Of a DNA stretch of 64,000 nucleotides, positions 15,101 to 26,060 are shown piece by piece. This stretch comes from Caenorhabditis remanei (taxonomy: Eukaryota > Nematoda > Chromadorea > Rhabditida > Rhabditidae), in NCBI RefSeq assembly GCF_010183535.1, contig NC_071331.1:930001-994000 (forward strand), read 5' to 3'. The stretch's first letter is position 1. Each line of letters opens with the position of its first letter. Under the pieces are notes generated by a model. The model worked only from the letters and a program-made list of their open reading frames with translations. It was not told where the DNA came from and ran no database searches. The position numbers were made by a program, and so were the translations under genes.

Positions 15101-18100
15101 AATGGAAGACCACTACTCAAGAAGCTGATATGTGAATAAGAACCCGTCGTAGCTCGGTTGCCAACAAAAAATATGAATTCTTGGATGAGCATTTGTTAAA
15201 ACACCGTCTTAGTCTGCCATATTCCGAGAAGGAAGGCGTCGTTGCCGCTGATCAGTCAAAATATAAAATATATCGGCATGATCACTCGCCTATTGAGAAG
15301 GGAAGAAAGAAGAGTTATCAAGTTCGCGTTCTTCTGTGAGATTGTTTTGAAAGGAGGAAAACATAGGAAGAAAGTTCAAATTGGTAAATTCTAAAATAGC
15401 TCATTCTAAATTCCATATTCTATCAGGATAGAAAAGTCATTGAGAAAGTTTGTAGAGTTTGAGTCTGAAAAGGAGAGATTTTATAATTGTGCTTTATCGG
15501 AACGAACTGCTCGGCTAAGAAGCGCCGCAGGCGCTGTAAAACTGTACGCTGTACTCTCACGTACGTATTTTAAATAAATAAAACCGAGAAGGGTGGTGTA
15601 GGGAAGGAGGTTTAGTCGCCGTTAGGCGACGTAAACCGACTGGTTACTTATTAATCATTAAAAGAAGCCAGTGAATATGATCATGACGATGATGGAGGCA
15701 AATGACAGAGTAGACTTCGAAAACTTGCACAATCCACTTGAAGCCTTCCCATTTGGACATTGGGATCCTGGCAGGCCTCTCTTAGCATCGACTTCTGGAT
15801 TGTAACTTGCTACAGATCTGAAATTTTGAAATTGAACTGTTGCATTGCACATCTGACTCACTTGGGTCCAATAAAACACACTGCCTGCTTGTCACCACAA
15901 GTTTGTTTGAGACTTGCACACCCCATTCTGGTTTGCACAGGAATTAGGAAAGCTAATAGGCCATTATTCTTCACAAAGTCTTTTTTATCTTGGTCGGACT
16001 GTATTTTATTCATCGTGTTCATATCCGGATAGAAAGCCATCATATAATTGGAGGCGGGCTTTTCCAAATCTTCACAACTCGCTTTTGCTGCTTTACTCGC
16101 TAGATCAGAATCCCAACTCTAGAAGACACGATATATGGAATTGTGAAAACTCAGCTACAATACTTACTAATTCGTGCATGTTTGCCACTTGTTTTGCCTC
16201 AGCAAATTGTACTCTCAACGCATTAATTTGTTGAACAGCTTGAGATTCATCTGAACGTTTGACAATGATCGGAGAAGAGTGTCCGAGTTGGACAAGTACG
16301 AGAAGAAGTATTCCAATGCGATGGTTCATTTTTGTTGTTTCCTTCTTTTGTGAAGTGTCAACGATTTCTGGTTGAACTGAAGATTCTTGGAAACCTCATT
16401 CCCTTTTATACGGAAAAAAATGGAGATCTTATCTTTATCTTGTCCTTATTAAAAGTTCACGTTCTGAATAAAATCTTTCAGCTGTTTTTTTTCAATTTTT
16501 GTAACCCGCGACGTCAATGTAAATAGAACTAATATTTATTGCGTCAGAAATCGTCAAAATCGATCCAAAATCTTCGAATCTCAAAATTTTAGCTGTGACC
16601 TAAAAGTGGGAATCACCATAAAACCTCTGAAAAGTTCTTGAAAATGCTGAGTTTTTCGTGTATTTCTGAGTATTCACACTTAAAATATCGAAAAATACTC
16701 ATTTTCAGACAAAAAATTCCCAAATTTCGACCTAAAATGATCTGAATAGGGTTGAATCGTGTTTTCATTGTAAATTCCGATATCATATGCTGAAAATTGC
16801 TCTAAACGCTACAATTCCCAGTTAGGAGACAACTCAAAAGGAGCCTTCGTGGAAGAGTTTGTCCGTTCGGTCGTGTAGTCCTCTCGGACAAGATTTCTGT
16901 TCAATTTCTCAGACTTGTCACGGGCCGGGCCGAAATCAGGAAAAATTTTGGCCCGGCCCGGCCCGGCCCGGCCCGGCCCGGCTCTTTTGAAACATTTTGA
17001 GTTTTTGATTTTTTTTTGAAAATTTTAGGAAAAATGTGAATATGTATGATAATTTAAGCATTTTTACTCTTATTTTCCGAAAAATTTTAAACAAAATTTG
17101 GTAAAAACGAATTACCATTTTTTGAAATCAAGAAAAATTTCGGCCCGGCCCGGCCCGGCCCGCCCGGGCCGAACTCAAGAAAAATCTCGGCCCGGGCCGG
17201 CCCGATTTTTGACAAGTCTGCAATTTCTCGTTGTTTCGATTTTTTCAACAAACTTCCGTAGCTTTTTCAATTTATATCGCAAAAAAACTACGAAATTTTT
17301 TGGAAAAAGTGAGAAAACGAGGAATTTTACGGAAATCTTGTCCGAGAGGAGTACACGGTCGCGCTGGAAAACTCTTCCACGAAGGCACTTTTTGAGTAAG
17401 GAGAACGGGAATCGTAGCGTTTGGAGCGATTTTTAGCATATGATATTGGAATCTACAATGAAAACATGATTCTACCCTTTTCAGATCATTTCAGGTCAAA
17501 ATTTGGGATTTTTTTGTCTGAAAATGAGTATTTTTTCGATATTTTAAGTGTAAATACTCAGAAATACACGAAAAACTCAGCATTTTCAGGAACTTTTCAG
17601 ATGTTTTATGGCGATTCTTCAATATATTTGATACCAAGGCTCCTCCAATGATGAAAGTTTCTTAGAATTTCCTGAATTATCGCAATCTGAAATTTAAACT
17701 TCAGTCCTTTTTCAAACTTTGAAAAAGTCTATCAAAACCTCTGAAAATTGGTGAAAATTCCTGCTAAAGTTAATTTTTAACAAAAATTGTTGAATATCTC
17801 GAATTTTTGATTATAAATCACATAAAATCTGAGGGTTTTAGCCCAAAAAATGACATAAAATCCCTAAATTCAGACCTAAAATAACCCAAATTCTCACATT
17901 TCCAGGTCGATTGGACATGGGCCGTAGTGTTCATCCCCCTATGGGTTGTCCTCTCTCTGGCGGCCGTCGGTGTTCTCTACGCTCTCGTTCTCTCCGTTGT
18001 CCTCATTCGTTCCCGTCACTTCATTCCAGCACACCGTCGACAACACGTCTATTCAGCAGTCCTCCATACGTTTTTTGTATGTCCGAAAATCGCTGAAAAT

Positions 18101-21100
18101 GACTGAAAATCTGAAAATTTTGTGAAATTTTCAGGTGATTCCAGCACTGGTCTCTTTGGTTCTCCTCACCGGGAAGCTTGATTCAATGAGTTTTGCGGAA
18201 AAGGGCACGCCGTCAGAACTAAGTTACACAGTGAGTCTACTTGAAGGGCTGGGGTGTCTTTGGCGCGTTTTTCAGTTTAAAAAAGTGCCCTAAAATGTGG
18301 ATTTTCCGAGACTGGCCCACCTGGGACGCGCGTTCTGAGCGTGACTGGGGCGTCTTTGGCGCGTTATTCTGATTAAAATCGCTTAAAAGTGAGTTTTTCG
18401 CGTTGTGTGACGCGATTTTTTCAGTTTTTCGAGTGTCTGGCGCACCTTGGACGCGTTTTTGGAGATTTTGAACTTGCAAAAAGAGGGCGTGGCCTATTTT
18501 AAGACAATTTCTTCCAGCTCGCAATGGCTCCATTACAAATGTCGTTTTTCTTCATGGTCATTATGTCAGCAGGATTCGGAGGTCCCTCATCGACACCGCA
18601 GACGAATATCTGGTGGTTTGGACTACGGAAACCTCTGTGTCCATTCCTTTTGGATAAATGTCCCTCACTAAGGACATATGCGAATGTCAGCTATAGAGTT
18701 GGCGGAAGGAATCGAGCTGAAAATGAGGTAAAGCGAGATTTTGAATGGAAAATCCGCCTCGGGAAACTGAAAATTCCCATACTTGCAAAATATCGGCCCG
18801 GAGTCAAAAAATGAGCACAATTTTTTCACAAAATTTTTCGAAATTATTTAAAATTTTCATCAAAAATAGTCAAAAATCCTATGTACACTTGAGTTTTATC
18901 GATATGTAAAAACATAGTCGAAAATTCGACTTTTTTGCGAAAAAATCAAAAAATTTTCAAAAAAATTCAAATTTTCAAATTTTTGTACTGTGACCCGGGC
19001 CGGTGAAAATTCTCAAATCGGCCCGGCCCGGCCCGTTGCAAGTATGAAAATTCCGAAATTCCCGGCACTTTTCCCACCAATTTCCGACTTTTTGTAACTT
19101 TTTCCGTCGGAAATTTGCGATTTCTGAGAATTTCCGCAATTTTTGCTACCCTTGGTTACTAAGTATCGCAAGCGGTGTCCTAGAAACCCATTAGAAGAAA
19201 GTTCGGCCAGCACTGACTATTTTGAGCTTTTTACATTTTTCTGTTTGAAACCCCGCATTTTAAAGAATTTTTCTGGCTGAAAATTCAATTTTCAGTCTGA
19301 AAAATGTAAAATGCTGGTCGAACTTTTTCTGTTTGGTTCCTAGGCCAGCGAATCTCAACTCTTTAATTGGAAATTAGAGGGAAAGAATGTGGTGACCGAA
19401 AATTCCAAGTTTGGCCATCACTGATCATTTTCCACACTTTCCTTTTTTCAGGCTGAAAATCCGTATTTTTGAGATTTTTACAGAATTTGCGATGTTTTGA
19501 CTCGTAACTTGAGGATCTTAGCGAGTTTTATCTACTCCGGACCATGAGGATAAGCTCTGGTGGCTCGTTATAGGAAAAACACGCTGAGATCTACATTTTG
19601 GTATAATTTTTCTTTTTGAAATAATGATTTTGAAGCAAGTTACGAGCGAAAACCTCGAAAATTCTGGAAAAAATCTCAAAAACTCTGATTTTCAGTCTAG
19701 AAAATTCTCAAAATGGTTAGTGGTGGCCGAACTTTCTTCCATTGGGATTCTAGGCCACCGTAGGCTTTCACTCTAATTTACAAAAGAAGAGTTAAGAATC
19801 GCAGGCCTAAAATCCAACATAAAAAGTTCGGCCACATTTTAAATTTTCAAGCTGAAAATTGAATTTTCGCATTTTCAGCCTGAAAAATGCTCAAAATGGT
19901 CTGTGGTGGCCGAAAAATTTTTCTAATGAATTTCCAGATCGCCGTTTCACATTAACTTCTACATTATTCACAATCTGAACCCGGATTCAGAATCCTCACG
20001 TCTTCAGCTTTTCATTCATATCAAATTCAGGACATTCGGACATCTGGGACACACAGACAGACACTCGCTAAGCTCTCCCACTTAAATACTGTCTGTCTAT
20101 ATGTCCCAGATGTCCGAATGTCCTGAATTTTTGATGATTGGAAAGCCGAAGACGTGAGGATTCTGAATCTGTTTTCCGATTTTGAAAAGTTTAACTTTTA
20201 TCCCTTAAAACCGTGGATTTTTCAAATTTTTTCAAGTAAATCTTTGTTTTCTCCTCAAAAAATTATATATTTTTCCAAAAAATCCGGATTTTTCCAATAT
20301 AAATTTTTATTTCCTACTCATAATATCCCATTTTCAGCCCTAAAAATCCGATTTTTTAAATTTACACCGTTTGAAATTTCATTTTTACCCCCTAAAATCC
20401 CCCAAAAATGCTCAATTTTTCAGCAAGAAAACGGTGAAGAGCGTCAGGCGGTGATAGCCGATGAGAATGAAGAACGTGACGAGGCGGATGTGATGGTGAG
20501 GAATCCGAATCCTCCGAGACCGAGAGTTGAAGAGAAGACACGTGGAAGCGGTGGATCACAGACGAGTTCACAAGGAAGTCAGAGTGGACAAGACGGGCAG
20601 AGTTAGTGATTTGGGAGAACTTTTGAGCTGAAAATGCGGATTTTTCCAGATATTTTCAAGTAAAAACTCTATTTTTTTGCCAAAAAATCCCGATTTTTGA
20701 ACAGAAAACGGCCATTTTCAACTCAAAATATCCGATTTTAACCTAAAATTTCAAATTTTCAGCGAGTATCTGTATCATTTTACAGAATTTTCGATATTCC
20801 AATCATGGAGAAACTCAAGATATTTTTTTGTTTAAATTTTCACTGAAAAACTGATTTTTTTTCAGCCAAAAACGCATTCTTCTCGATTTTTCGTCATTTT
20901 TTCAGTGAATTTTCAAATTTTCAACCAATTTTCTTCGTTTTAATACCAAAAGATAGCTCTTGGAATCCTCTGCAACCTCGCTCTATTGCAATCTCAATTT
21001 TGCCAATTTTGGTTTAAAAATGGCGAAAAACGGTTAAAAATTCATTGAAAATCGAAAAATGAGCGAAAAATTCCATTTTCAGACCTAAAAATGCAATTTT

Positions 21101-21605
21101 CCACTGTGAAACCCTAATTTTTTCATTAAAATATCCAAAAATGCGAATTTTCGATAGAAAAATCCCATTTTTCATCATAAAAATTAGATTTTTCACATTT
21201 TCAGCTCTAAAACGTTATATTTTTTCATTTAAAACAACTCAAAAAACGCAATTTTTTGTGGAGAATGTCTATATTTCATTGAAAAATCTCATTTTCAACA
21301 CTATTCATCAATTTTTCGTCAAAAATGTACATTTTTCTACTGTGAATCCCCATTTTTTCATTAAAAAATCTCAAAAACTTTCAATTTTTGCTGAAAAAAT
21401 TCCATTTTCAGCACTATAAATCGATGTTTCGTCAAAAAAACAGATTTTTTCATTTAAAAAATCCATTTTTCCTCTGAAAATCTCAATTTTTCCAGATCCA
21501 ATCGAACAAATCGCCTCCTCATCAGCAGCAATTCAACGAGCAATGGCTCAATACAAGAATGAATACGGATACCATTGGCATGGCGATATCTCTCAACCCG
21601 ATTGA
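9199..21605 (+). CDS. TMEM185: TMEM185-like multi-pass membrane protein
   Basis: Conserved metazoan multispan membrane protein of unknown biochemical role. Ten exons: 9199-9245, 9319-9396, 9447-9545, 9599-9695, 11047-11244, 17906-18076, 18135-18230, 18518-18727, 20424-20601, 21496-21605 (427 aa). The start MVELSLGVFFRSFNASK aligns with the family N-terminus, so I prefer 9199 over an in-frame-shifted ATG at 9164. Family blocks are visible: ACLLIFLALFTLKLDG, FVFAPLWACNLIVFVGA, RHDKPFEFEFFYAINI, FKLDKQ, FIPLWVVLSL, and NIWWFGLRKPLCPFLLDKCP near the end of the conserved domain. The tail (exon 9) is acidic and Ser/Gly/Gln-rich. Intron 5 (6.7 kb) hosts two antisense genes. DPH4 starts 322 bp downstream, suggesting an operon. 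Confidence 0.93.
10606..10878. mobile_element. hAT-like GC-rich MITE, copy 2
   Basis: Variant termini CATACTTGTC and GACAAGTATG with 8-bp duplication TTATTTTC (10598-10605 and 10879-10886). It has less GC-rich interior than copy 1. Located in TMEM185 intron 4. Confidence 0.87.
11367..11503. repeat. MITE copy 2, TTCTTACAACCGCGCTC family
   Basis: Starts near GCACGACACACTTCTTACAA and ends in the near-complement TTGCAAGAACTGTGTCGC. Located at the left end of TMEM185 intron 5. Confidence 0.65.
12134..12246. repeat. CAGAGTTGT-bounded CCGGATTCCG repeat
   Basis: Inverted ends CAGAGTTGTCC and TACAACTCTG enclose degenerate CCGGATTCCGGA units. Related ends (AATTCCGCACAACTCTG) close a purine-rich GGAAGTCGGAAG tract at 14715-15033, and AGAGTTGAGCGGAAT ends enclose 37878-38463. 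Confidence 0.55.
12324..12873. mobile_element. 550-bp foldback element abutting CAP-like gene A
   Basis: Almost perfect palindrome. TTAAAGGAGGACTGAAGTC at the left is matched by its complement at the right end, and the inner arms meet around 12600 (AAAACACGAAATTTTG on both sides). It contains the phrase GTCCTCTCGGACAA, shared with other foldbacks at 16609-17625 and in RABL3 intron 1. The right arm supplies the last codons of gene A. Confidence 0.85.
12731..13728 (-). CDS. CAP-like secreted protein A, C-terminus running into a foldback element
   Basis: Exons in gene order: 13728-13695, 13517-13390, 13340-13078, 13031-12731 (241 aa, all junctions in frame). Signal peptide MNRRIAILLVL. The CAP-like opening IQQINALRASSAQAGYLANMHEL is followed by SWDSDLASKA, and QTRIGCA with CFIGPK correspond to the IGCG and VCxYxPxGN signatures of CAP proteins. 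The Cys module GPPGSQCPNGKTT lacks the GLC seen in relatives. The hydrophobic tail (FIIVVIIFVSFF) should end the protein as in gene B. Here the stop is lost and about 46 residues come from the foldback arm at 12324-12873. Nested antisense in TMEM185 intron 5. GATA site AGATCTTATC is at 13812. Exact function unknown. Confidence 0.7.
13812..13821 (-). promoter_or_regulatory. GATA site upstream of CAP-like gene A
   Basis: AGATCTTATC on the plus strand reads GATAAGATCT toward the gene, 84 bp before the ATG. The same module precedes most genes of the family. Confidence 0.55.
14336..14420 (+). other. tRNA-derived (SINE-like) degenerate sequence
   Basis: GATGTAGTGGTCC resembles an A box and GAGTTCGTTCCCG a B box about 45 bp later. 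No cloverleaf can be closed. A similar A-box-like phrase, GACCGAGTGGTCCAAGCGGC, occurs at 12256-12275. Confidence 0.3.
15658..16329 (-). CDS. CAP-like secreted, probably GPI-anchored protein B
   Basis: Exons in gene order: 16329-16168, 16118-15862, 15817-15658 (192 aa). Signal peptide MNHRIGILLLVLVQLGHSS. The CAP-like helix VQQINALRVQFAEAKQVANMHEL leads to SWDSDLASKA, then QTRMGCASLKQTC, AVCFIGPK and the Cys module LPGSQCPNGKASSGLC. It ends in a short hydrophobic stretch (FASIIVMIIFTGFF) after Lys/Ser residues, as in GPI-attachment signals. It is the closest paralogue of gene A but lacks A's first intron: VLVQLG is continuous here. The usual CAP histidines and GEN motif are missing. GATA site AGATCTTATC at 16434 and TATA-like CGTATAAAAGG lie just upstream. 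Nested in TMEM185 intron 5. Confidence 0.82.
16434..16443 (-). promoter_or_regulatory. GATA site upstream of CAP-like gene B
   Basis: GATAAGATCT toward the gene, followed by CGTATAAAAGG, about 105 bp before the ATG. Confidence 0.6.
16609..17625. mobile_element. 1-kb diverged foldback element with a nested hAT-like MITE
   Basis: The left arm (from GAATCACCATAAAACCTCTG) and right arm (ending CATAAAAC complement at about 17610) are inverted copies, including GTCCTCTCGGACAAGATTTC against its complement. The arms differ by many substitutions. The MITE at 16910-17220 sits inside the left arm. Confidence 0.75.
16910..17220. mobile_element. hAT-like GC-rich MITE, copy 3
   Basis: CAGACTTGTC and GACAAGTCTG ends with 8-bp duplication CAATTTCT on both sides (16902-16909, 17221-17228). 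It is inserted into an older foldback, so it is the younger insertion. Confidence 0.9.
18778..19046. mobile_element. hAT-like GC-rich MITE, copy 4
   Basis: Variant ends CATACTTGCAA and TTGCAAGTATG with 8-bp duplication AAAATTCC (18770-18777 and 19047-19054). Located in TMEM185 intron 8. Confidence 0.85.
19983..20167. repeat. imperfect palindrome of about 185 bp containing CAGACAGAC motifs
   Basis: GATTCAGAATCCTCACGTCTTC at the left is mirrored by its complement at the right. The inner arms are GGACATTCGGACATCTGGGAC and complement, with CACACAGACAGAC next to the loop. It shares the TGTCTG/CCGGATGTCC vocabulary of the RAD54B introns. Confidence 0.75.
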
Positions 21606-21927
21606 AATTTTAAATTTTCAAAAAATTTTTTAAAAATTTTGAGTAAAATTTCTGTCATTTTGTATATAATTTCATCTGTTTTTTGAAACTTTTTTCTTGT
21701 TTTTTCACCCGCTTTACGTGTAGTTTTAATTCGAATTCTTTGTCTTTAAACGAATACTATAACAATTTTCATGCGATCTCCCTTTAAAAAATCGATTTTC
21801 AGTCATTTTTTATTGATTTTTCACCGAAAAAATGTATTTTTCATCTATTTTTACCTATTTTTAACCATTTTTCTTGGTTTTTCCCACTTTTTAGGAGATT
21901 TTTAACCCATTTTTCAGCTTTTTTTGC

Positions 21928-23972
21928 ATGAAAAGCTTCTACGACATCATAGAAATCGAGGAGACCGCAAATTTTGACGACGTCAAAAAAGCGTATTTTC
22001 GATTTTTGCGCGCCGAGCATCCGGATAAAAATCCCCAAAATAAATCATCATCAGCGACAGAACTCCTGAAAGCTGTAGGTCAAATTTGGGAGCAAGTGAA
22101 GGTAAACGCGCTCCATTGACACTAGTAGTTCAATAGAGCACACTTGCAGAGTAACCGAGTGATCTACGATAGTTGGCTCCGTGAGCAGAGACTAAGAGAG
22201 ACGCAGGGAACGATTGGAGAAACGATTGAATTAGAGAGAAATCAAGAGATTGAAGAGTACTGTCGCTGTGGGGCGGAGTTTAATTTGACACAGGAGGAGG
22301 TAAGTGCGCTCTAATGAGAAAATGGCGAAAATTGAGCGGAAATTCCGGAAAAATGTGATTTTTCTGTGAAAATTGATAATTTTTCGCAACTTTTATACCA
22401 AAAATGTCTGAAAAATGACGAAAATTGAGAAAATTTTGCTTAAAACCCCGATTTTTCAGCGAAATCGTCAGTTTTTCCGATTTTTACACTAAAAAAATGA
22501 GAAAACTGTCAATTTTTCGACAAAAAAGGGGATTTTTCAGCCAAAAATGATATTTTTGCTTATTTTTTGAGTTTCAGCGTACATTTTCTTCTTTTTTTTT
22601 TCGTTTTTCGCAATTTTTATGAAGCGAAATTTCAGGCAATTCGAAAAGCTATCTTTTCGTGTAAAGATGATAAAAATTAATTGAAAATTCACTGAAAAAT
22701 TGCAAAAATCGAAAAAAAGAGTTTTTGACTGAAAATATCAGTTATTCAGTGAAAATTCGACCAAAAAAGAGCTAAAAATAAGAAAATTTCGTCGGAAATA
22801 GTAAAAAACGCAAAAAAAAATGGTGAGAAATGTCATTTTTTAGCGAATTTTTGACAGATTTTTAAAATTTTTATACCAAAAGATAGCTCTTGAAATTCTC
22901 TGTATGTTATAGGTGAAAATTGATAAAAATTTGGTAAAAATTGATAAAAATTTATCGATTTTCAGAAATTTAAATTTAAAAATGCATTTTTGCTTGAAAA
23001 ATAGCAAAAATCGACCGTTCGATTCGATTTTTCATAAAAAGAATGGCTTATTGAAATTCTCTATAATTGGAATATCAAAAATCAGCTGAAAATTCGTAAA
23101 AATGCAAACATTCATTGAAAAAAGGCAAAAATTTTGAAAAATCCGATTAGTTTTGCGGATTTTCGACTAATTTTGGGGGTACTCGATTTTAGAACTCGGA
23201 AAGATAGAACTGCGACAAAATAAAACTGTAACAATATAGAACTGACAAAAATAAAACTGAACAAAATGGAACTGCGACGAAATAGAACTGAAGGAAATGG
23301 AACTGCTACAAAATAGAACTGCTACAAAATAGAACTCTAGTTGGAATGGAGCGCGTTTGCATTCGTGACTTTTTAGAAGAATTATAACCAGTTTTCGAGG
23401 AGAAAAGTCCAGTAAAAACACTTATTTTATTTAGATAAAGTCTTTGTCTATTTAATAGTCAACAAAAAACTATATAAAATTATATTAGATAAGCTATTTT
23501 GTAACAGTTCTATTGTGTTCAGTTCCACTTTGTAGCAGTTCTATTTTAGTCAGTTATATATTGTTACAGTTTTATTTTGTCGCAGTTCTATTTTTCCGAG
23601 TTCTAAAATCGAGTACCCCCCTAATTTTCACAATTTTTATGCTAAACGATAGCTTGCAACTTCGCTCCATCGAACACTCCATTTTTGCGGTTTTTGGTAT
23701 AAAAATCGCAAAAAACGGTTGAAAATTCATGCTGAAAATCGAAAAATGAGCGAAAATACTACTTTTAGCTGAAAAATTCCTTTCTTCATCTCAAAGTAAA
23801 TCTTTGAAATTAGATTTTCCCGAAAAAACAACAAAAAAATCCTAATTTTCCTGATTTTCTCATAAAAATAGCCCAATTTCCCAGTCATTTTTTCCAGGTA
23901 GATCAAATAATCGACGTCGGGATCTTCGAGTGCTCCTCGTGCTCTCTCTGCCTTGAAATCCGTCGTCCATAA
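21928..23972 (+). CDS. DPH4: DPH4 / DNAJC24-type J-domain protein with CSL zinc finger
   Basis: Electron-carrier/J-protein required in the diphthamide pathway that modifies translation factor EF2. Exons 21928-22101, 22150-22299, 23898-23972 (132 aa, the usual short DPH4 length). The J domain spans about 1-65 with HPD at 31-33. The CSL-type zinc-binding pairs are YCRC (96, 98) and CSSC (120, 123), with a further Cys at 126. The gene starts just after a TTTTCAG (21917) that could take a spliced leader, 322 bp after the TMEM185 stop. Intron 2 (1.6 kb) carries an inverted-repeat element. The stop codon is only 6 nt before the RABL3 ATG. Confidence 0.94.
23175..23620. mobile_element. inverted-repeat element with GGGGGTACTCG termini
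   Basis: Ends GGGGGTACTCGATTTTAGAA and its complement, flanked by an 8-bp duplication CTAATTTT (23167-23174 and 23621-23628). Internal repeats of the form AGAACTGCTACAAAAT occur in both arms. Located in DPH4 intron 2. The 8-bp duplication again suggests hAT-type mobilisation. Confidence 0.8.
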
Positions 23973-23978
23973 CTCCCG

Positions 23979-26060
23979 ATGTCTTCCCTCGACGAAACGT
24001 CCACTAAAATTCTGGTTCTCGGCGATTCATGCGTCGGAAAGACGTCTCTTTGCCATTGTATCGCCGCCGAACCCTCTCGAACATTCGATTCGACAATCGG
24101 AGCGACAGTTATAATGGCATGGCATGAATATCGTGCGGGAACACCGGAACAGAGATCCGAGCTCTTGGAGTTATGGGATATTGGGGGAATGGTCGCCCAT
24201 CGACAGGCCGCCCAAGTATTCTTTGAAGGAGCGGTTGGCGCGATTCTGGTGCATGATTTGACGAATCGGAGGAGTGAGGAGGTAGAAAATCGCGAAAATT
24301 GGTTGAAAATCGCAAAAGAATGAGCGAAACCCCGGAAAATTCGTCCAAAACCGTCGAAAACCGACAAAAAATTTTTTTAAATCCTCGCGGCCGTGGCCTC
24401 CTGGCCGAGAAAACAAGCGAAAACTCTTGGCGTGTACTCCTCTCGGACAAGTGGGAATTAATTATTTTTCGGGTTTCCAGGCTAAAAATGGGGTTTTGAA
24501 TGAAATTTCGAGGTATTTTGATTGAAAATATTGTGGAAAAGCTGTCAGAATGGTCTAAAATCCTGAAAAATTCATGAAAAATGATTTTTTTAGTGGAAAA
24601 ACAGATATTTCTCATATGTCGGGTGATTTTTGGAGTATCTAATGAAAAAATGGGGGTTTTGAATGGAATTACGAGATTTTTTGATTGAAAATAACTTTTA
24701 AAAATAACTTAAAGCTGACAGAATGGTCAAAAAAATCTTGCGGAAAAATTCGAGAAAAATGAGTTTTTGAAGGAAAAATCAGAATTTTGACACATTTTCG
24801 AGTTTTTTGTGAAAAAATAGTTTGTTTTGATGAAATTTTGTGATTTTTCAATTGAAAATGGTGACAGAAGCAATGAGAAATGTTAAAAAATGATGCAAAA
24901 TTTGAGAAAAATGATTTTTGAAGGAAAAATCAGAATTTCCACACTATTGGGTTATTTTTTGAGTTTTCAGTGATATTTACCGGTTTTTCAACTGAAACGA
25001 TGTCAAAAACGCTGTGGAAATGGTCAGTGAAGCTGAAAATTTGAAATAAAGTCCGTTTTTGAGCCTAAAATTGAATTTTTAACAGAGAATTGTGATTTTT
25101 CGAGTTTTTAGTAAAAAAATGGTGTGTTTGGATGAAATGTAGTGGTTTTGAGTAGAAATTAATATCGAAAAGATGCAAGAAATGTTCAAAACACCGAAAA
25201 TTTCTGGAAAATTGTGTTTTTAAGTCAAAAATTTGGCATTTTTGTAAAAAAAAATAGGTGAAAATACTGATAGGAAGCTCGAAAATCGGCAAAGTTTTAG
25301 TTTTCTTCTAAGAAAATGGGATAAAAAGTTGCGGTTTTCACTGAAATTGGCAATACTTACAAATCGACGAAAAAAATTAATCCGACTTGTCCGAGAGGAG
25401 TACGCAAAGAGATAGGCTATTAGCACGGCACGCTTCTTACAACCGCGCTCTACCGAAACCGATGAAAATAGTGTGCGAAATTGAGAGACTCAGAGAAAAA
25501 GAGACATTTTTCAAACGCATTTCGGTGGAGCGCAGTTGTAAGAACTGTGCCGAGTTAATGAAAATCGCCAAAAAAGTTAACCCGACTTGTCCGAGAGGAG
25601 TACACGAAAAGAGAGACAGTTAAACTATATTTCTCAATTTCAGAACCTCGCAACATGGCTGACAATGCTCGACGGGAAGCCACGAGCCCCGAAATCATCC
25701 AAAGACCCGGCAGCCGTCGCTCTGAAAGTTGACATTGAAAGTTGCAACATTCCCGTGCTAATCGTCGGAACAAAAGCTGATTTAGTGCCCCATAAAGGGC
25801 CAGTGAGCTACGATAGACTTCACATTGACTCCCTGAAAAATATCATCCGAGGATCCGCCAATTCCATTACACTCGCCAGATTCTTCGACTCTTGTCTCGA
25901 TAGAACTCGTCGGACCACTCTGAATTCGTCGTTTTTCGCCGCCAACGCGTCGAAAATGACACCGAATACGTCGATTATTGGGGCACCGTCGACGACGGCT
26001 TCAGATGTGACGAATCGCACGATGAGCCCGTTCACCACAATTCCCATGGGCACTTCATAA
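23979..26060 (+). CDS. RABL3: RABL3 Rab-like small GTPase
   Basis: Atypical Rab-like GTPase. Two exons, 23979-24281 and 25644-26060 (239 aa, the normal RABL3 length). P-loop GDSCVGKT at 15-22; switch II WDIGG at 66-70; G4 motif in the RABL3 form GTKAD at 143-147 rather than NKxD. There is no C-terminal prenylation CaaX, as expected for RABL3, and the tail ends in Ser/Thr-rich sequence. The ATG lies 6 nt after the DPH4 stop, so translation needs either a dicistronic mRNA or trans-splicing to the acceptor at 23897 that also serves DPH4 exon 3. Intron 1 contains foldback arms and a MITE. Confidence 0.94.

Noticed and set aside
24109..24615. 168-codon minus-strand ORF over RABL3 exon 1
   Set aside because: Shadow frame of a clearly conserved GTPase exon.
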